36,747 bases of DNA from an uncultured Collinsella sp. (GTDB taxonomy: Bacteria; Actinomycetota; Coriobacteriia; Coriobacteriales; Coriobacteriaceae), in the NCBI GenBank assembly GCA_900543275.1, contig UQQL01000012.1:1-36747 (forward strand), read 5' to 3'. A program made the translations under genes and the position numbers. Within the stretch, counting starts at the first letter, position 1; each line of letters begins with the position of its first letter. The notes below the pieces were generated by a model, which did no database searches, was not told the origin of the DNA, and saw only the letters and a list, made by a program, of their open reading frames with translations. Of the stretch, positions 1 through 7,979 are shown piece after piece.

Positions 1-127
1 GCATGACCAGAAGGTCTATGCCGTCCTCTTTTCATGCCAATTTGTTCGCTCTGGTTCCCGCTCGCTGGCATTACCAAAACATCGGCGGTCCAATAATGAT
101 CCCTTGGGGACGGAGGAAAAGTGGTCG

Positions 128-171
128 TTGGGGACGCTCTTGTTTGACTAGTCAAACAAGAACGTCCCCAA
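128..171. repeat. 44-bp near-perfect palindrome (REP-like)
   Basis: Two 21-bp arms meet around a central TA and pair at every position but one (C137 opposite A162). The arms begin TTGGGGACG and end CGTCCCCAA, and the centre reads GTTTGACTAGTCAAAC. A lone TTGGGGACG half-site lies just upstream, near 113. There is no U-tract, so it is not a standard terminator. GGGGAC/GTCCCC-ended palindromes like this resemble REP elements mobilised by RAYT (Y1 transposase-like) proteins, but no such transposase is in the window. The assignment to that class is inference. Confidence 0.8.
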
Positions 172-235
172 TGACAAGTTGGGTTGTTAATTTGTGCGGG
201 TTGTGGTTTTGTGACCTGCTGAAATTTGAGATACT

Positions 236-271
236 GTACAACTGTACGTTAACTAATCTTCGTAGTATATT
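236..271 (+). promoter_or_regulatory. Candidate promoter and operator of the yhgE pair
   Basis: GTACA and TGTAC (236-247) form a small palindrome that also contains the direct repeat ACTGTAC (233-239 and 241-247). TATATT at 266-271 is a plausible -10 box, which would put the palindrome over the -35 position, where no good -35 hexamer is seen. This suggests a regulated or activator-dependent promoter. The evidence is pattern only. Confidence 0.3.
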
Positions 272-290
272 GCTACCAGCAAAACTCAAT

Positions 291-336
291 ACCATTGTGC
301 TTCGAGACGCTAAAGCGCCTACGTACAATGGTTTTT
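291..336 (+). terminator. Terminator-like hairpin in the yhgE leader
   Basis: ACCATTGTGC (291-300) pairs with GTACAATGGT (323-332) through one G-U pair, and an inner CGCT/AGCG stem (308-317) lies in the loop. The right arm runs into TTTTT. It ends 27 bp before the ATG of the first yhgE-like gene and after the candidate promoter. It could therefore be a leader attenuator, or simply the end of a transcript entering from the left. Confidence 0.4.
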
Positions 337-363
337 GATAGTACGATTTGATTCAACGACAGG

Positions 364-3153
364 ATGGATGGTCCAAGCGTGAGTCTCGGCAGCAAACTAT
401 CCAACGCAAAGGTCTCCTTTGCGATATTTAAGCGCGACATTAAGCGACTGCTTATGAACCCCGTCGCCCTGGTGGTTACCTTGGGCGTGTGCGTCATTCC
501 CTCGCTGTATGCCTGGTACAACATCGTTGCCAACTGGGATCCGTACGGAAATACCCAGGGCATTAAAATCGCCATCGCCAACAACGATCAGGGCACCCAG
601 AATGACTTGGTGGGCGAGCTCAATGCAGGCGATAAGGTGGTCGACCAGCTCAAGGAAAACGATCAGCTGGGCTGGACCTTCGTCGACTCGGCTGCCGATG
701 CCAAAGAGGGCGTCGAGAGCGGGGAATACTACGCGGCGATCGTAATCCCCAAGAACTTCTCCGACAATCTTGTCTCGATGCTCGATGGCAATTACCATCA
801 GCCGAAGCTCACCTATTACGTCAATGAGAAGAAGAGCGCCATTGCGCCCAAGGTCACCGATACCGGTGCCAACACCATCGAGGAGCAGATCAACTCGGAG
901 TTTGTCTCCACGGTGGGCGAGACTGTTGCCAGTATCGCCAAGGATGCCGGTGTCGATTTAAAGGACAAGGCAACCCAGACTCAGGACTCGCTGACAAGTT
1001 CGGTGTCCGAGGCATCCGACACCTTGGGTGAGGTGCGCGATTCGATTGGCGATATGAATGCCGCCATCGATAAGACGAGTGGCGCTATCGCCTCGGCTGA
1101 TGCGGCGCTTGCCGGCTTGCAAGGTCAGGCACCGTCGCTGACGCAGGCAATCTCCCAGGGCAACGACCTGCTGGGCGAGGCTCGCGCCACGGCGGGCAAC
1201 TCTATCACCTCGCTCTCCAAGGCACTCTCGGAAGGTAGCCTTGCACTCACCAAGACGTCAGCCTCCGCGAACGCTGCGATTGGCAAGCTAACGGGTACGG
1301 TCACATCTACGACCACCCGCATCGACAACTCGCTCGAGTCTCTCCAGGCGACGATCGATCACAATAAGGCCGTTATCGGGCACTTGGAGATTCTCGTTAA
1401 TGACACGTCGACAGGTTCCGAGGAAATTGACGCGCGCATTGTATCGACCATCGATTCGCTTCGCGAGCAAAACCAGAAGCTGCAGAGCATCAAGGATGGC
1501 CTTTCTGCACAGTCGAGCGCCATGGCAAACGACGCTACGGCAATCTCGAACGCGAGCAACGCACTCAACGCGGCAATTCAGACCGGTACGGCTAACCTCG
1601 GTCAGGCTCAGACCGATCTGGGTCAGAACGCACTTCCGAAGGCTTCGAGCGCGCTTGACTCCTTTGCCGCCGTTTCGGGCGATTTGACCGGCATTGTGTC
1701 GGGTATGACCCCCACGATAGCGAGCGCGCGCGGCACGCTGGCGCAGCTCGACGCCACGCTCAAGCAGGCAAAGACCACGCTGTCCCAAACCGACGCCTCC
1801 CTTGCCAAGGTTCAGGACAAGCTCGCGACCGCCGCCAATGACATTGCGGCGCTGCAGACCTCTGAGTCTATGGGCGAGTTAGCCGACCTCATGGACGTCG
1901 ACGTCAATGACGTGGCAGATTTCATGGCATCTCCGGTTGAGCTGACGTCCAAGTCAATCTATCCGGTCAAGAGCTTTGGCTCGGGCATCGCGCCCTTCTA
2001 CACCAATCTGGCGCTGTGGGTAGGCGGCTATGTGCTCATCGCTATCTATAAACTCGAGGTCGACCGCGAGGGCATCGGTAGCTTTACGGCGCGTCAGGGC
2101 TTCTTTGGCCGCTGGCTGCTGCTGGTGATCCTGGGTGCGTTGCAGGCCATCATCGTTACGGTGGGAGATCTGGTCATTGGCGTTCAGTGCGTCAATCCGC
2201 TGCTCTTTGTACTGGGCGGCATCGCTATTTCGTTCACCTACGTCAACATCATCTATGCGCTGTCCACCACGTTTAAGCATATCGGTAAAGCCATTGGCGT
2301 CATCCTCGTCATTGTGCAGATCCCCGGCTCGTCGGGCATGTATCCCATCGAGATGATGCCCGGCTTCTTCCAATGGCTGCATCCGCTGCTGCCCTTCACC
2401 TATGGCATCAACCTGCTGCGCGAGACCGTCGGTGGCATGTATTCGTTCAACTACCTGTTCAACCTGTGCATCCTGGGCGTGTTCCTTGCCATCGCACTCT
2501 TTATTGGCTTGCAGCTGCGTCCGCTGCTGCTCAACCTCAACCTGCTCTTTGACAAGCAGCTTTCCACGACGGGCCTCATGATCTGCGAGTCCAACGACCT
2601 GCCGCGCCAGCGCTATTCGCTGCGCACGGCCATGCGCGTCATGCTCGATTCGGATTCGTACCGTCGCGAGCTGCTCGATCATGCCGTGGCGTTTGAGCAT
2701 CGCTACCCGTACTACATCAAGGGCGGTTTTGCCGCCGTGGTAGGCGTGCAGGTTCTGCTCTTTGTGCTTTCGACGGTGCTCGATATCGACAATAACGGCA
2801 AGATCATCCTGCTCGTTATCTGGATCATTTCGGTTATCGCCATCTGCGGCTGGCTCATCAACATCGAATACATCCGTGCGAGCCTCAATACCCAGATGCG
2901 TATCTCGGCGCTTTCGGACGAGGACCTTCGCCGCGAGATGCGCGAGCACACGGCTGCCATCCCTGCCGCCCGTCGCATGTTTGGTCTCAACGCCAGCGAG
3001 CGTGGCGCCAAGGGAGGCGAACAGCCTACGAGCCGTCTGTCGCATATCGGTGCGCATCGTAAGGCTCAAGATGCCGACGGCGCTGACAACGTAAACGGAA
3101 ACGACGGGGACACCACCCCGCTTGGCAAGCACTCTAAAGGAGGTGAGGCATAA
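364..3153 (+). CDS. YhgE/Pip-family membrane protein with C-terminal extension
   Basis: This 929-residue protein has the YhgE/Pip (phage infection protein) layout. A short cytoplasmic N-terminus leads to one membrane segment (about 33-55, ending SLYAWYN), followed by the family motif WDPYGNT. A long Ala/Ser/Thr/Asp-rich, coiled-coil-like extracytoplasmic region (about 180-510) comes next, then a multi-helix membrane domain (about 542-720). Unlike its downstream paralogue it carries about 200 further residues with two more membrane helices (near 788-805 and 813-832) and a charged tail. Family members have been described as phage receptors and as ABC-2-like or secretion-associated membrane proteins; the transported partner here is unknown. 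The ATG has only a weak ribosome site (ACAGGATGG), and an in-frame GTG at 379 is an alternative start. The next gene begins at the base after its stop, so the two are surely cotranscribed. Confidence 0.88.
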   Translation: MDGPSVSLGSKLSNAKVSFAIFKRDIKRLLMNPVALVVTLGVCVIPSLYAWYNIVANWDPYGNTQGIKIAIANNDQGTQNDLVGELNAGDKVVDQLKENDQLGWTFVDSAADAKEGVESGEYYAAIVIPKNFSDNLVSMLDGNYHQPKLTYYVNEKKSAIAPKVTDTGANTIEEQINSEFVSTVGETVASIAKDAGVDLKDKATQTQDSLTSSVSEASDTLGEVRDSIGDMNAAIDKTSGAIASADAALAGLQGQAPSLTQAISQGNDLLGEARATAGNSITSLSKALSEGSLALTKTSASANAAIGKLTGTVTSTTTRIDNSLESLQATIDHNKAVIGHLEILVNDTSTGSEEIDARIVSTIDSLREQNQKLQSIKDGLSAQSSAMANDATAISNASNALNAAIQTGTANLGQAQTDLGQNALPKASSALDSFAAVSGDLTGIVSGMTPTIASARGTLAQLDATLKQAKTTLSQTDASLAKVQDKLATAANDIAALQTSESMGELADLMDVDVNDVADFMASPVELTSKSIYPVKSFGSGIAPFYTNLALWVGGYVLIAIYKLEVDREGIGSFTARQGFFGRWLLLVILGALQAIIVTVGDLVIGVQCVNPLLFVLGGIAISFTYVNIIYALSTTFKHIGKAIGVILVIVQIPGSSGMYPIEMMPGFFQWLHPLLPFTYGINLLRETVGGMYSFNYLFNLCILGVFLAIALFIGLQLRPLLLNLNLLFDKQLSTTGLMICESNDLPRQRYSLRTAMRVMLDSDSYRRELLDHAVAFEHRYPYYIKGGFAAVVGVQVLLFVLSTVLDIDNNGKIILLVIWIISVIAICGWLINIEYIRASLNTQMRISALSDEDLRREMREHTAAIPAARRMFGLNASERGAKGGEQPTSRLSHIGAHRKAQDADGADNVNGNDGDTTPLGKHSKGGEA

Positions 3154-5343
3154 ATGAAGAACATCCTGCACCTGTTTAAGCGTGATGTCCAAAACGTGTC
3201 TCGCTCCGTGATCGGCATGGTCGTCGTGATGGGCCTCATTATCGTGCCGTGCCTGTACGCGTGGTTTAACATCGCCGGCAGCTGGGATCCGTACGGCAAT
3301 ACCGGCAACCTTAAGATTGCAGTGGTCAACACCGATGAGGGCTACGAGAGCGACCTGATTCCCGTCGAGATCAACGTGGGCGAAAACGTGACGGCGACCC
3401 TGCGCGGTAACGAGAACTTTGACTGGGTTGTCCTCAACGACCGCGATAAGGCGATTGAGGGCGTTAAGTCGGGCGCATACTATGCCGCCGTCGTTATCCC
3501 CAAGACGTTTAGCGCCGACATGATGACGCTTTTCTCGACCGAGGTGAAGCACGCCGATATCGAGTTCTACGAGAACCAGAAGGCCAACGCCATCGCACAG
3601 ATCGTGACTGAAAAGGGCTCGAGCGCCGTCCAGAGTCAGGTCAACGAGACCTTTACCAAGACCATCACGACCATCGGCCTTAAGACCGTGTCCAGCCTGC
3701 TCGACTATATGAGTACCGACCAGGTGAGCAGCTTTATCGCCAATCTTTCCTCTACGCTGGGCGATTCGGTCGAGGACCTGCAGGACGTTCAGGCGAGCGC
3801 GACGTCGCTCGCGGGCATATTGAGCTCTACGTCCGATTCACTGATATCGGCGGGCGGCATGCTCAAGCAGACGGGCACCGTTGATGAGTCGACGAAGCAG
3901 CTCATGGAACATGCCAAAAGCGGCATCGATGATTCCAAAGAAGCGCTTAAGGCGGCAAACGATGCCATCGATGCCGCGATCGATGGAAGCGCGGGTTCGT
4001 TCGACAATGTGTCCGCCGAGCTTGCGAAGGCATTCGATGCCGCGAATCAGCATGTTGACCTTACGGTGTCTCAGCTCAACGAAGCCGCAGCGGCGCTCAA
4101 TACGCGTGCTGACGATATCGATGCGATGGCCGATCGGCTCCGCAGCCTTGCCGACCAGGTGAGTGATGACAAGCTCAAAGACGGTCTCAAGTCCGCTGCT
4201 ACGTCGCTGGGCAGAATCGCCGTTGAGTACCGCAACAATGCGAAGGACCTGACGGCGACCGCAAAGTCCCTTTCGGACGGCATGGCGGAGGTCAACAACT
4301 CGCGTGCCGAGGTTGACCAGGCAATCGCCGATGCCAAGGCGGGTATCTCGGGAGCCAAGTCCGACTACGATTCCACGTTCTCGGTTAAGGCCAAGGAGCT
4401 CAAGAAGACCATTTCGGGCGTTCTGGATTCCCTGAACGGGATCTCGGGCGACTTGGATAGCGCCGTAGCAGGACTGACCGATGCGTCCGGCTCGCTGGCG
4501 AAGGGTCTGTCCAAAGCCGCAAAGCTCGTCAACAAGGCTTCTGACCAGCTGGGTGAGGCGTCGGACAAGATCAGTGCCTTTAAGGACGAGCTTGATAGCG
4601 CTCTGATGTCGGGTGACCTGGCCATGATTAAGACAATGATTGGCAACGACCCCGAGGGCCTCGCCGTGTCGCTTTCTGGCCCCGTTGCGCTCGACCGCAA
4701 ACCGGTCTATCCGATCCGCAACTACGGTTCGGCCATGGCACCGTTCTACACGATTCTGTCGCTTTGGGTCGGCTCAATCGTACTGGCGGCCATGATGAAG
4801 GTCTCGGTTGACGATGAGCTTATCAACGAGCTCATCCCCGTACGCCTGCACGAGATCTATCTGGGTCGTTACCTGTTCTTTGGCGGTTTGGCCCTGCTGC
4901 AGGCAACGCTCGTGTGCGCGGGCGACATTCTGTTCTTTGGCATTCAGTGCGACAACCCGCTGCAGTTTGTGCTGGCGGGCTGGGTCGCGAGTCTCGTGTT
5001 CTCCAATATCGTCTACACGCTTACGGTTTCGTTTGGCGATATCGGCAAGGCGCTCGCTGTCGTGCTGTTGGTCATGCAGGTCGGCGGTTCGGGCGGCACG
5101 TTCCCCATCGAGATGACCGGCCCCGTGTTCCAGGCAATCTATCCGTTCCTGCCGTTCACTCATGGCATCAACGCCATGCATGCCGCCATGGCCGGCGCCT
5201 ACCATATGGAGTATTGGATTGAGCTGGGTATCTTGGCGAGCTACCTGATTCCGTCGCTGGCCCTGGGCGTCGTCTTCCGCCGCCCGGTCATCAAAGCCAA
5301 CGACTGGATCATCGAAAAGCTGGAGTCGACCAAATTGATTTAG
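3154..5343 (+). CDS. YhgE/Pip-family membrane protein (second paralogue)
   Basis: This 729-residue paralogue of the preceding gene is in the same operon. Its start codon directly follows the upstream stop, and an AAAGGAGG ribosome site lies inside the end of the upstream gene. The layout is an N-terminal membrane helix (about 14-36, CLYAWFN), the WDPYGNT motif, a coiled-coil-like extracellular region rich in Ala, Asp, Ser and Lys (about 170-490), and a terminal membrane domain (about 530-713) with the paired motifs MAPFYT and PFLPFTHGIN that match the first protein. Two unequal paralogues in tandem suggest a heteromeric complex in the cell envelope. That is inference; substrate and function are not known from sequence. 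A terminator follows. Confidence 0.88.
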   Translation: MKNILHLFKRDVQNVSRSVIGMVVVMGLIIVPCLYAWFNIAGSWDPYGNTGNLKIAVVNTDEGYESDLIPVEINVGENVTATLRGNENFDWVVLNDRDKAIEGVKSGAYYAAVVIPKTFSADMMTLFSTEVKHADIEFYENQKANAIAQIVTEKGSSAVQSQVNETFTKTITTIGLKTVSSLLDYMSTDQVSSFIANLSSTLGDSVEDLQDVQASATSLAGILSSTSDSLISAGGMLKQTGTVDESTKQLMEHAKSGIDDSKEALKAANDAIDAAIDGSAGSFDNVSAELAKAFDAANQHVDLTVSQLNEAAAALNTRADDIDAMADRLRSLADQVSDDKLKDGLKSAATSLGRIAVEYRNNAKDLTATAKSLSDGMAEVNNSRAEVDQAIADAKAGISGAKSDYDSTFSVKAKELKKTISGVLDSLNGISGDLDSAVAGLTDASGSLAKGLSKAAKLVNKASDQLGEASDKISAFKDELDSALMSGDLAMIKTMIGNDPEGLAVSLSGPVALDRKPVYPIRNYGSAMAPFYTILSLWVGSIVLAAMMKVSVDDELINELIPVRLHEIYLGRYLFFGGLALLQATLVCAGDILFFGIQCDNPLQFVLAGWVASLVFSNIVYTLTVSFGDIGKALAVVLLVMQVGGSGGTFPIEMTGPVFQAIYPFLPFTHGINAMHAAMAGAYHMEYWIELGILASYLIPSLALGVVFRRPVIKANDWIIEKLESTKLI

Positions 5344-5447
5344 CGCGACAACGTGGCGTTGACGGAACATCGAGGCCTTCCGGCTCGACGCTTTAGTTGA
5401 GTGAATTGCATGAGCTGCTTGGTTGTTGTTACAGTAGCGGGGCGTGC

Positions 5448-5486
5448 CGGGGGTCCGGCGCGTCCCGTTTTTATTTGACCATGAGG
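5448..5486 (+). terminator. Rho-independent terminator after the yhgE pair
   Basis: CGGGGCGTGCCGG (5448-5460) pairs with CCGGCGCGTCCCG (5465-5477) through a GGGT loop with two G-U pairs, and TTTTTATTT follows. It sits 105 bp after the stop codon. Confidence 0.85.
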
Positions 5487-5543
5487 CGGCATGCGGTCAC
5501 GCGCGTGCGGACACCACGCCCAGATTGAGCGCGAGGATGCCCT

Positions 5544-6527
5544 ATGCCCCAGCATGCCACTGACAATATCGAAATGATGCCCGACAGCCCTGTGGCTCGC
5601 GAGGACCTGGGTGCGGGCGGCACCTCCCGTGGTGCCGGTGCTCGTTCGCCGTTGTTCTGGAAAGTTCTACTGCTTTCGGTGGCGATTATCTGGGGTTACT
5701 CCTTTACCACTATGAAGGACGCGCTCGACACCATTCCGGTGTTTGAACTGCTCTACGTGCGCTTTCTGCCTGCGGCGTTGGTCATGTTTGTCATCTTCCA
5801 CAAGCGCATCATCGCGCACCTCAACGCCCGCAATCTTATCGTCGGACTTGGAATGGGCACACTTATGTGGGCCGCCTACGTCCTGCAGACGGTCGGTCTG
5901 GCGCAAACCACGGCGGGCAAGAACGCGTTTTTGACGGGTACGTACTGCATCCTCGTGCCCTTTGCGAGCTATTTTCTGAGCGGCGAAAAACTCACCCGCT
6001 ATAACCTGGGCGCGGCACTGCTGTGCTTGGCGGGCATTGGCCTGGTGGCGCTCGATAGCGTCGAGTTCAATATCGGCGATGCCATTACGCTGGGCGGCGC
6101 GGTCTTCTTCGCCATCCAGATGGCGGTGACCGCCAAGTACGGTCGCAAAATGGACATCAACGTCATCACGTTTTGGATGTTTGTGGGCAATGGCATCCTA
6201 AGCCTGGTCTCGTCGCTGCTATTCGAAACCCAGGCGCCTCTGTCCGTGTGGACGCCGAGCTTTATCAGTGCGATGGCGTTTCTCTCGGTGGGCTGCACAT
6301 GCGTGGCTCTGCTCATCCAAAACGTCGGCCTGGCGCATGTCCCGGCTTCGACGGGCTCGCTGCTCCTTTCGATGGAGTCGCCTTCGGGCGTGTTGTTTTC
6401 GGTGCTGCTGATGGGGGAGGCGCTCACCTCGCGTCTGCTCGCCGGCTTTGTGCTTATCTTCCTGTCGATTATCTTGAGCGAGACTCACTTCGATTTTTTG
6501 CGTCGAAAGCCGCGCCCGCAATTGTAA
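5544..6527 (+). CDS. EamA/DMT-family transporter
   Basis: A 327-residue integral membrane protein with the ten-helix, two-repeat plan of the drug/metabolite transporter (EamA, formerly DUF6) superfamily. A hydrophilic N-terminal stretch of about 36 residues precedes the first helix (about 38-58, with the family-like IWGYSF). Other typical features are the RF motif in LYVRFLPAA, the helix-4 segment TTAGKNAFLTGTYCILVP, and the second-repeat glycine/serine helix near ASTGSLLLSMESP. Such proteins usually export amino acids or metabolites; the substrate cannot be told from sequence. It stands alone between two terminators. The start is the ATG after a modest GCGAGG ribosome site. Confidence 0.85.
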   Translation: MPQHATDNIEMMPDSPVAREDLGAGGTSRGAGARSPLFWKVLLLSVAIIWGYSFTTMKDALDTIPVFELLYVRFLPAALVMFVIFHKRIIAHLNARNLIVGLGMGTLMWAAYVLQTVGLAQTTAGKNAFLTGTYCILVPFASYFLSGEKLTRYNLGAALLCLAGIGLVALDSVEFNIGDAITLGGAVFFAIQMAVTAKYGRKMDINVITFWMFVGNGILSLVSSLLFETQAPLSVWTPSFISAMAFLSVGCTCVALLIQNVGLAHVPASTGSLLLSMESPSGVLFSVLLMGEALTSRLLAGFVLIFLSIILSETHFDFLRRKPRPQL

Positions 6528-6539
6528 ACAACTTGTTGC

Positions 6540-6566
6540 GCCGCCCTCCTGGGGCGGCATTTTTTA
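6540..6566 (+). terminator. Rho-independent terminator after the EamA gene
   Basis: GCCGCCC (6540-6546) pairs with GGGCGGC (6552-6558), and a run of T follows at 6560-6565. It begins 12 bp after the stop codon. Confidence 0.9.
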
Positions 6567-6592
6567 TGCCTCGCCCTTAAAGTTGTACCTTA

Positions 6593-6612
6593 CACTTTAC
6601 GCTATCAAAGTG
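6593..6612. promoter_or_regulatory. Small inverted repeat before the amidohydrolase gene
   Basis: CACTTT (6593-6598) and AAAGTG (6607-6612) are inverted around 8 bp. They lie 31 bp before the start codon, where a promoter or operator is expected. No clear -35/-10 pair was identified. Confidence 0.25.
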
Positions 6613-6643
6613 CTTACCGCAAAAACGTTACTGGAGGGCATTT

Positions 6644-7939
6644 ATGGCACCAGCTCAGTCCGATCTTCAACCGCAATCAGCGCCCAAGGCCACCGCAGCG
6701 GCGCAGGCCGCTATCGGTGACGGTCTCGTTGCAGAAGCTCAGGCTTTTGCAGACGAGCTCGCTGCGTGGCGACACGATTTACACCAGATGCCCGAGCTGG
6801 GTAATAGCCTCCCACAGACCTCTGCGTATATTCAAGCGCGCCTGACCGAGATGGAAATCCCATTTGCCACGCTCGTCGATGGTTCCTGTGTTGTGGGCCT
6901 TGTCGGCGCCGGTGCCGCCGCGGCCCAGGGCAATGGCGTCTGCACGGACGAACAGGCCGGTACGGTCATCATGCTCCGTGGCGACATGGATGCCCTGCCC
7001 GTTGCCGAAGAGTCAGGTGAGCCTTTCGCCTCTACGAACGGCTGCATGCACGCATGCGGACACGATATGCACGCGACGGCGCTGCTTGGTGCGGCGCGCC
7101 TGCTCAAGGCCCGCGAGTCCGCGCTTGTCGACGCCAACGCCACGGTTAAGTTGCTGTTCCAGCCGGGCGAGGAAACCTTTGAGGGTGCCCGCGCCGCCAT
7201 CGCCGACGGTCTGCTGCAGAACCCGCGTCCCCAGGTCGCCTTTGCCATGCATGTCAATAGCCAGTCGCCGCTTGGCCTGGTGCTCTACGGCAGCCCGGCG
7301 CTCTCGGGCGTGTACGGTTTTCGCATCGCGCTTCAGGGCAAGGGCGGCCATGGCTCGAGCCCCGAGATCTGCATCGACCCCATCACGGCCGGCGTGCATG
7401 TGCATTTGGCGCTTCAGGAGCTTATCGCTCGCGAGGTGCCGGCGGCCAAGGAGGTCGCGCTTACCGTTGGCAAGTTCACCGGCGGTCAGGCCGCAAATGT
7501 CATTCCCGACACTTGTGTGCTCGAGGGAACGCTGCGTGGCTTCGATGTCGAGCTCATGGAGCACCTCAAGGCCCGCATCGCGGAGGTCGTCAAAGGCGTT
7601 GCCACGACCTATCGTACGCCGGCGACTATTGAGACGCTCTCGGATGTTCCCCCGCTCGTACTCGATGACGATATGACGCAGGCGTCGCTTGGCTACGTGG
7701 GCGCGGTGCTGCCCAAGTCCGCCTTCCTGCCGCTGTTCCACGCCATGGCGAGCGAGGACTTCGCGTTGATCTCGAGCGAGATCCCGAGTGCGTACTTTAC
7801 CGTGGGCGCTGCCGTGACTGATACGGACGAGCATTTTGCTCAGCATCATCCCAAGGCACGTTTTAGCGATGCCGAGCTTCCCCTTGGCGCCGCGGCTTAT
7901 GCCGCCGTCGCTTTGGGCTACATCGCCGACCACCGGTAG
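6644..7939 (+). CDS. M20 family metallo-amidohydrolase
   Basis: A 431-residue zinc amidohydrolase of the M20D (hippurate hydrolase / N-acyl-amino-acid amidohydrolase / AbgB-like) group. Metal and catalytic motifs are present in order: RGDMDALP (about 114), HACGHDMHA (about 135), FQPGEE (about 171), the dimerization-domain motif GKGGHGSSPE, NVIPDT, and MASEDFA near the end. These cytoplasmic enzymes remove acyl or aroyl groups from amino acids or small peptides. The exact substrate is unknown. The start is an ATG after a good GGAGGG site. An N-terminal Ala/Gln-rich stretch of about 25 residues precedes the conserved domain. An MFS carrier follows 40 bp downstream, probably in the same transcript, suggesting uptake of the substrate and its intracellular hydrolysis. 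Confidence 0.9.
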   Translation: MAPAQSDLQPQSAPKATAAAQAAIGDGLVAEAQAFADELAAWRHDLHQMPELGNSLPQTSAYIQARLTEMEIPFATLVDGSCVVGLVGAGAAAAQGNGVCTDEQAGTVIMLRGDMDALPVAEESGEPFASTNGCMHACGHDMHATALLGAARLLKARESALVDANATVKLLFQPGEETFEGARAAIADGLLQNPRPQVAFAMHVNSQSPLGLVLYGSPALSGVYGFRIALQGKGGHGSSPEICIDPITAGVHVHLALQELIAREVPAAKEVALTVGKFTGGQAANVIPDTCVLEGTLRGFDVELMEHLKARIAEVVKGVATTYRTPATIETLSDVPPLVLDDDMTQASLGYVGAVLPKSAFLPLFHAMASEDFALISSEIPSAYFTVGAAVTDTDEHFAQHHPKARFSDAELPLGAAAYAAVALGYIADHR

Positions 7940-7979
7940 CACCCAATCTTGCTGCTCGTTTGTTTAAAAAAAGAACAGC

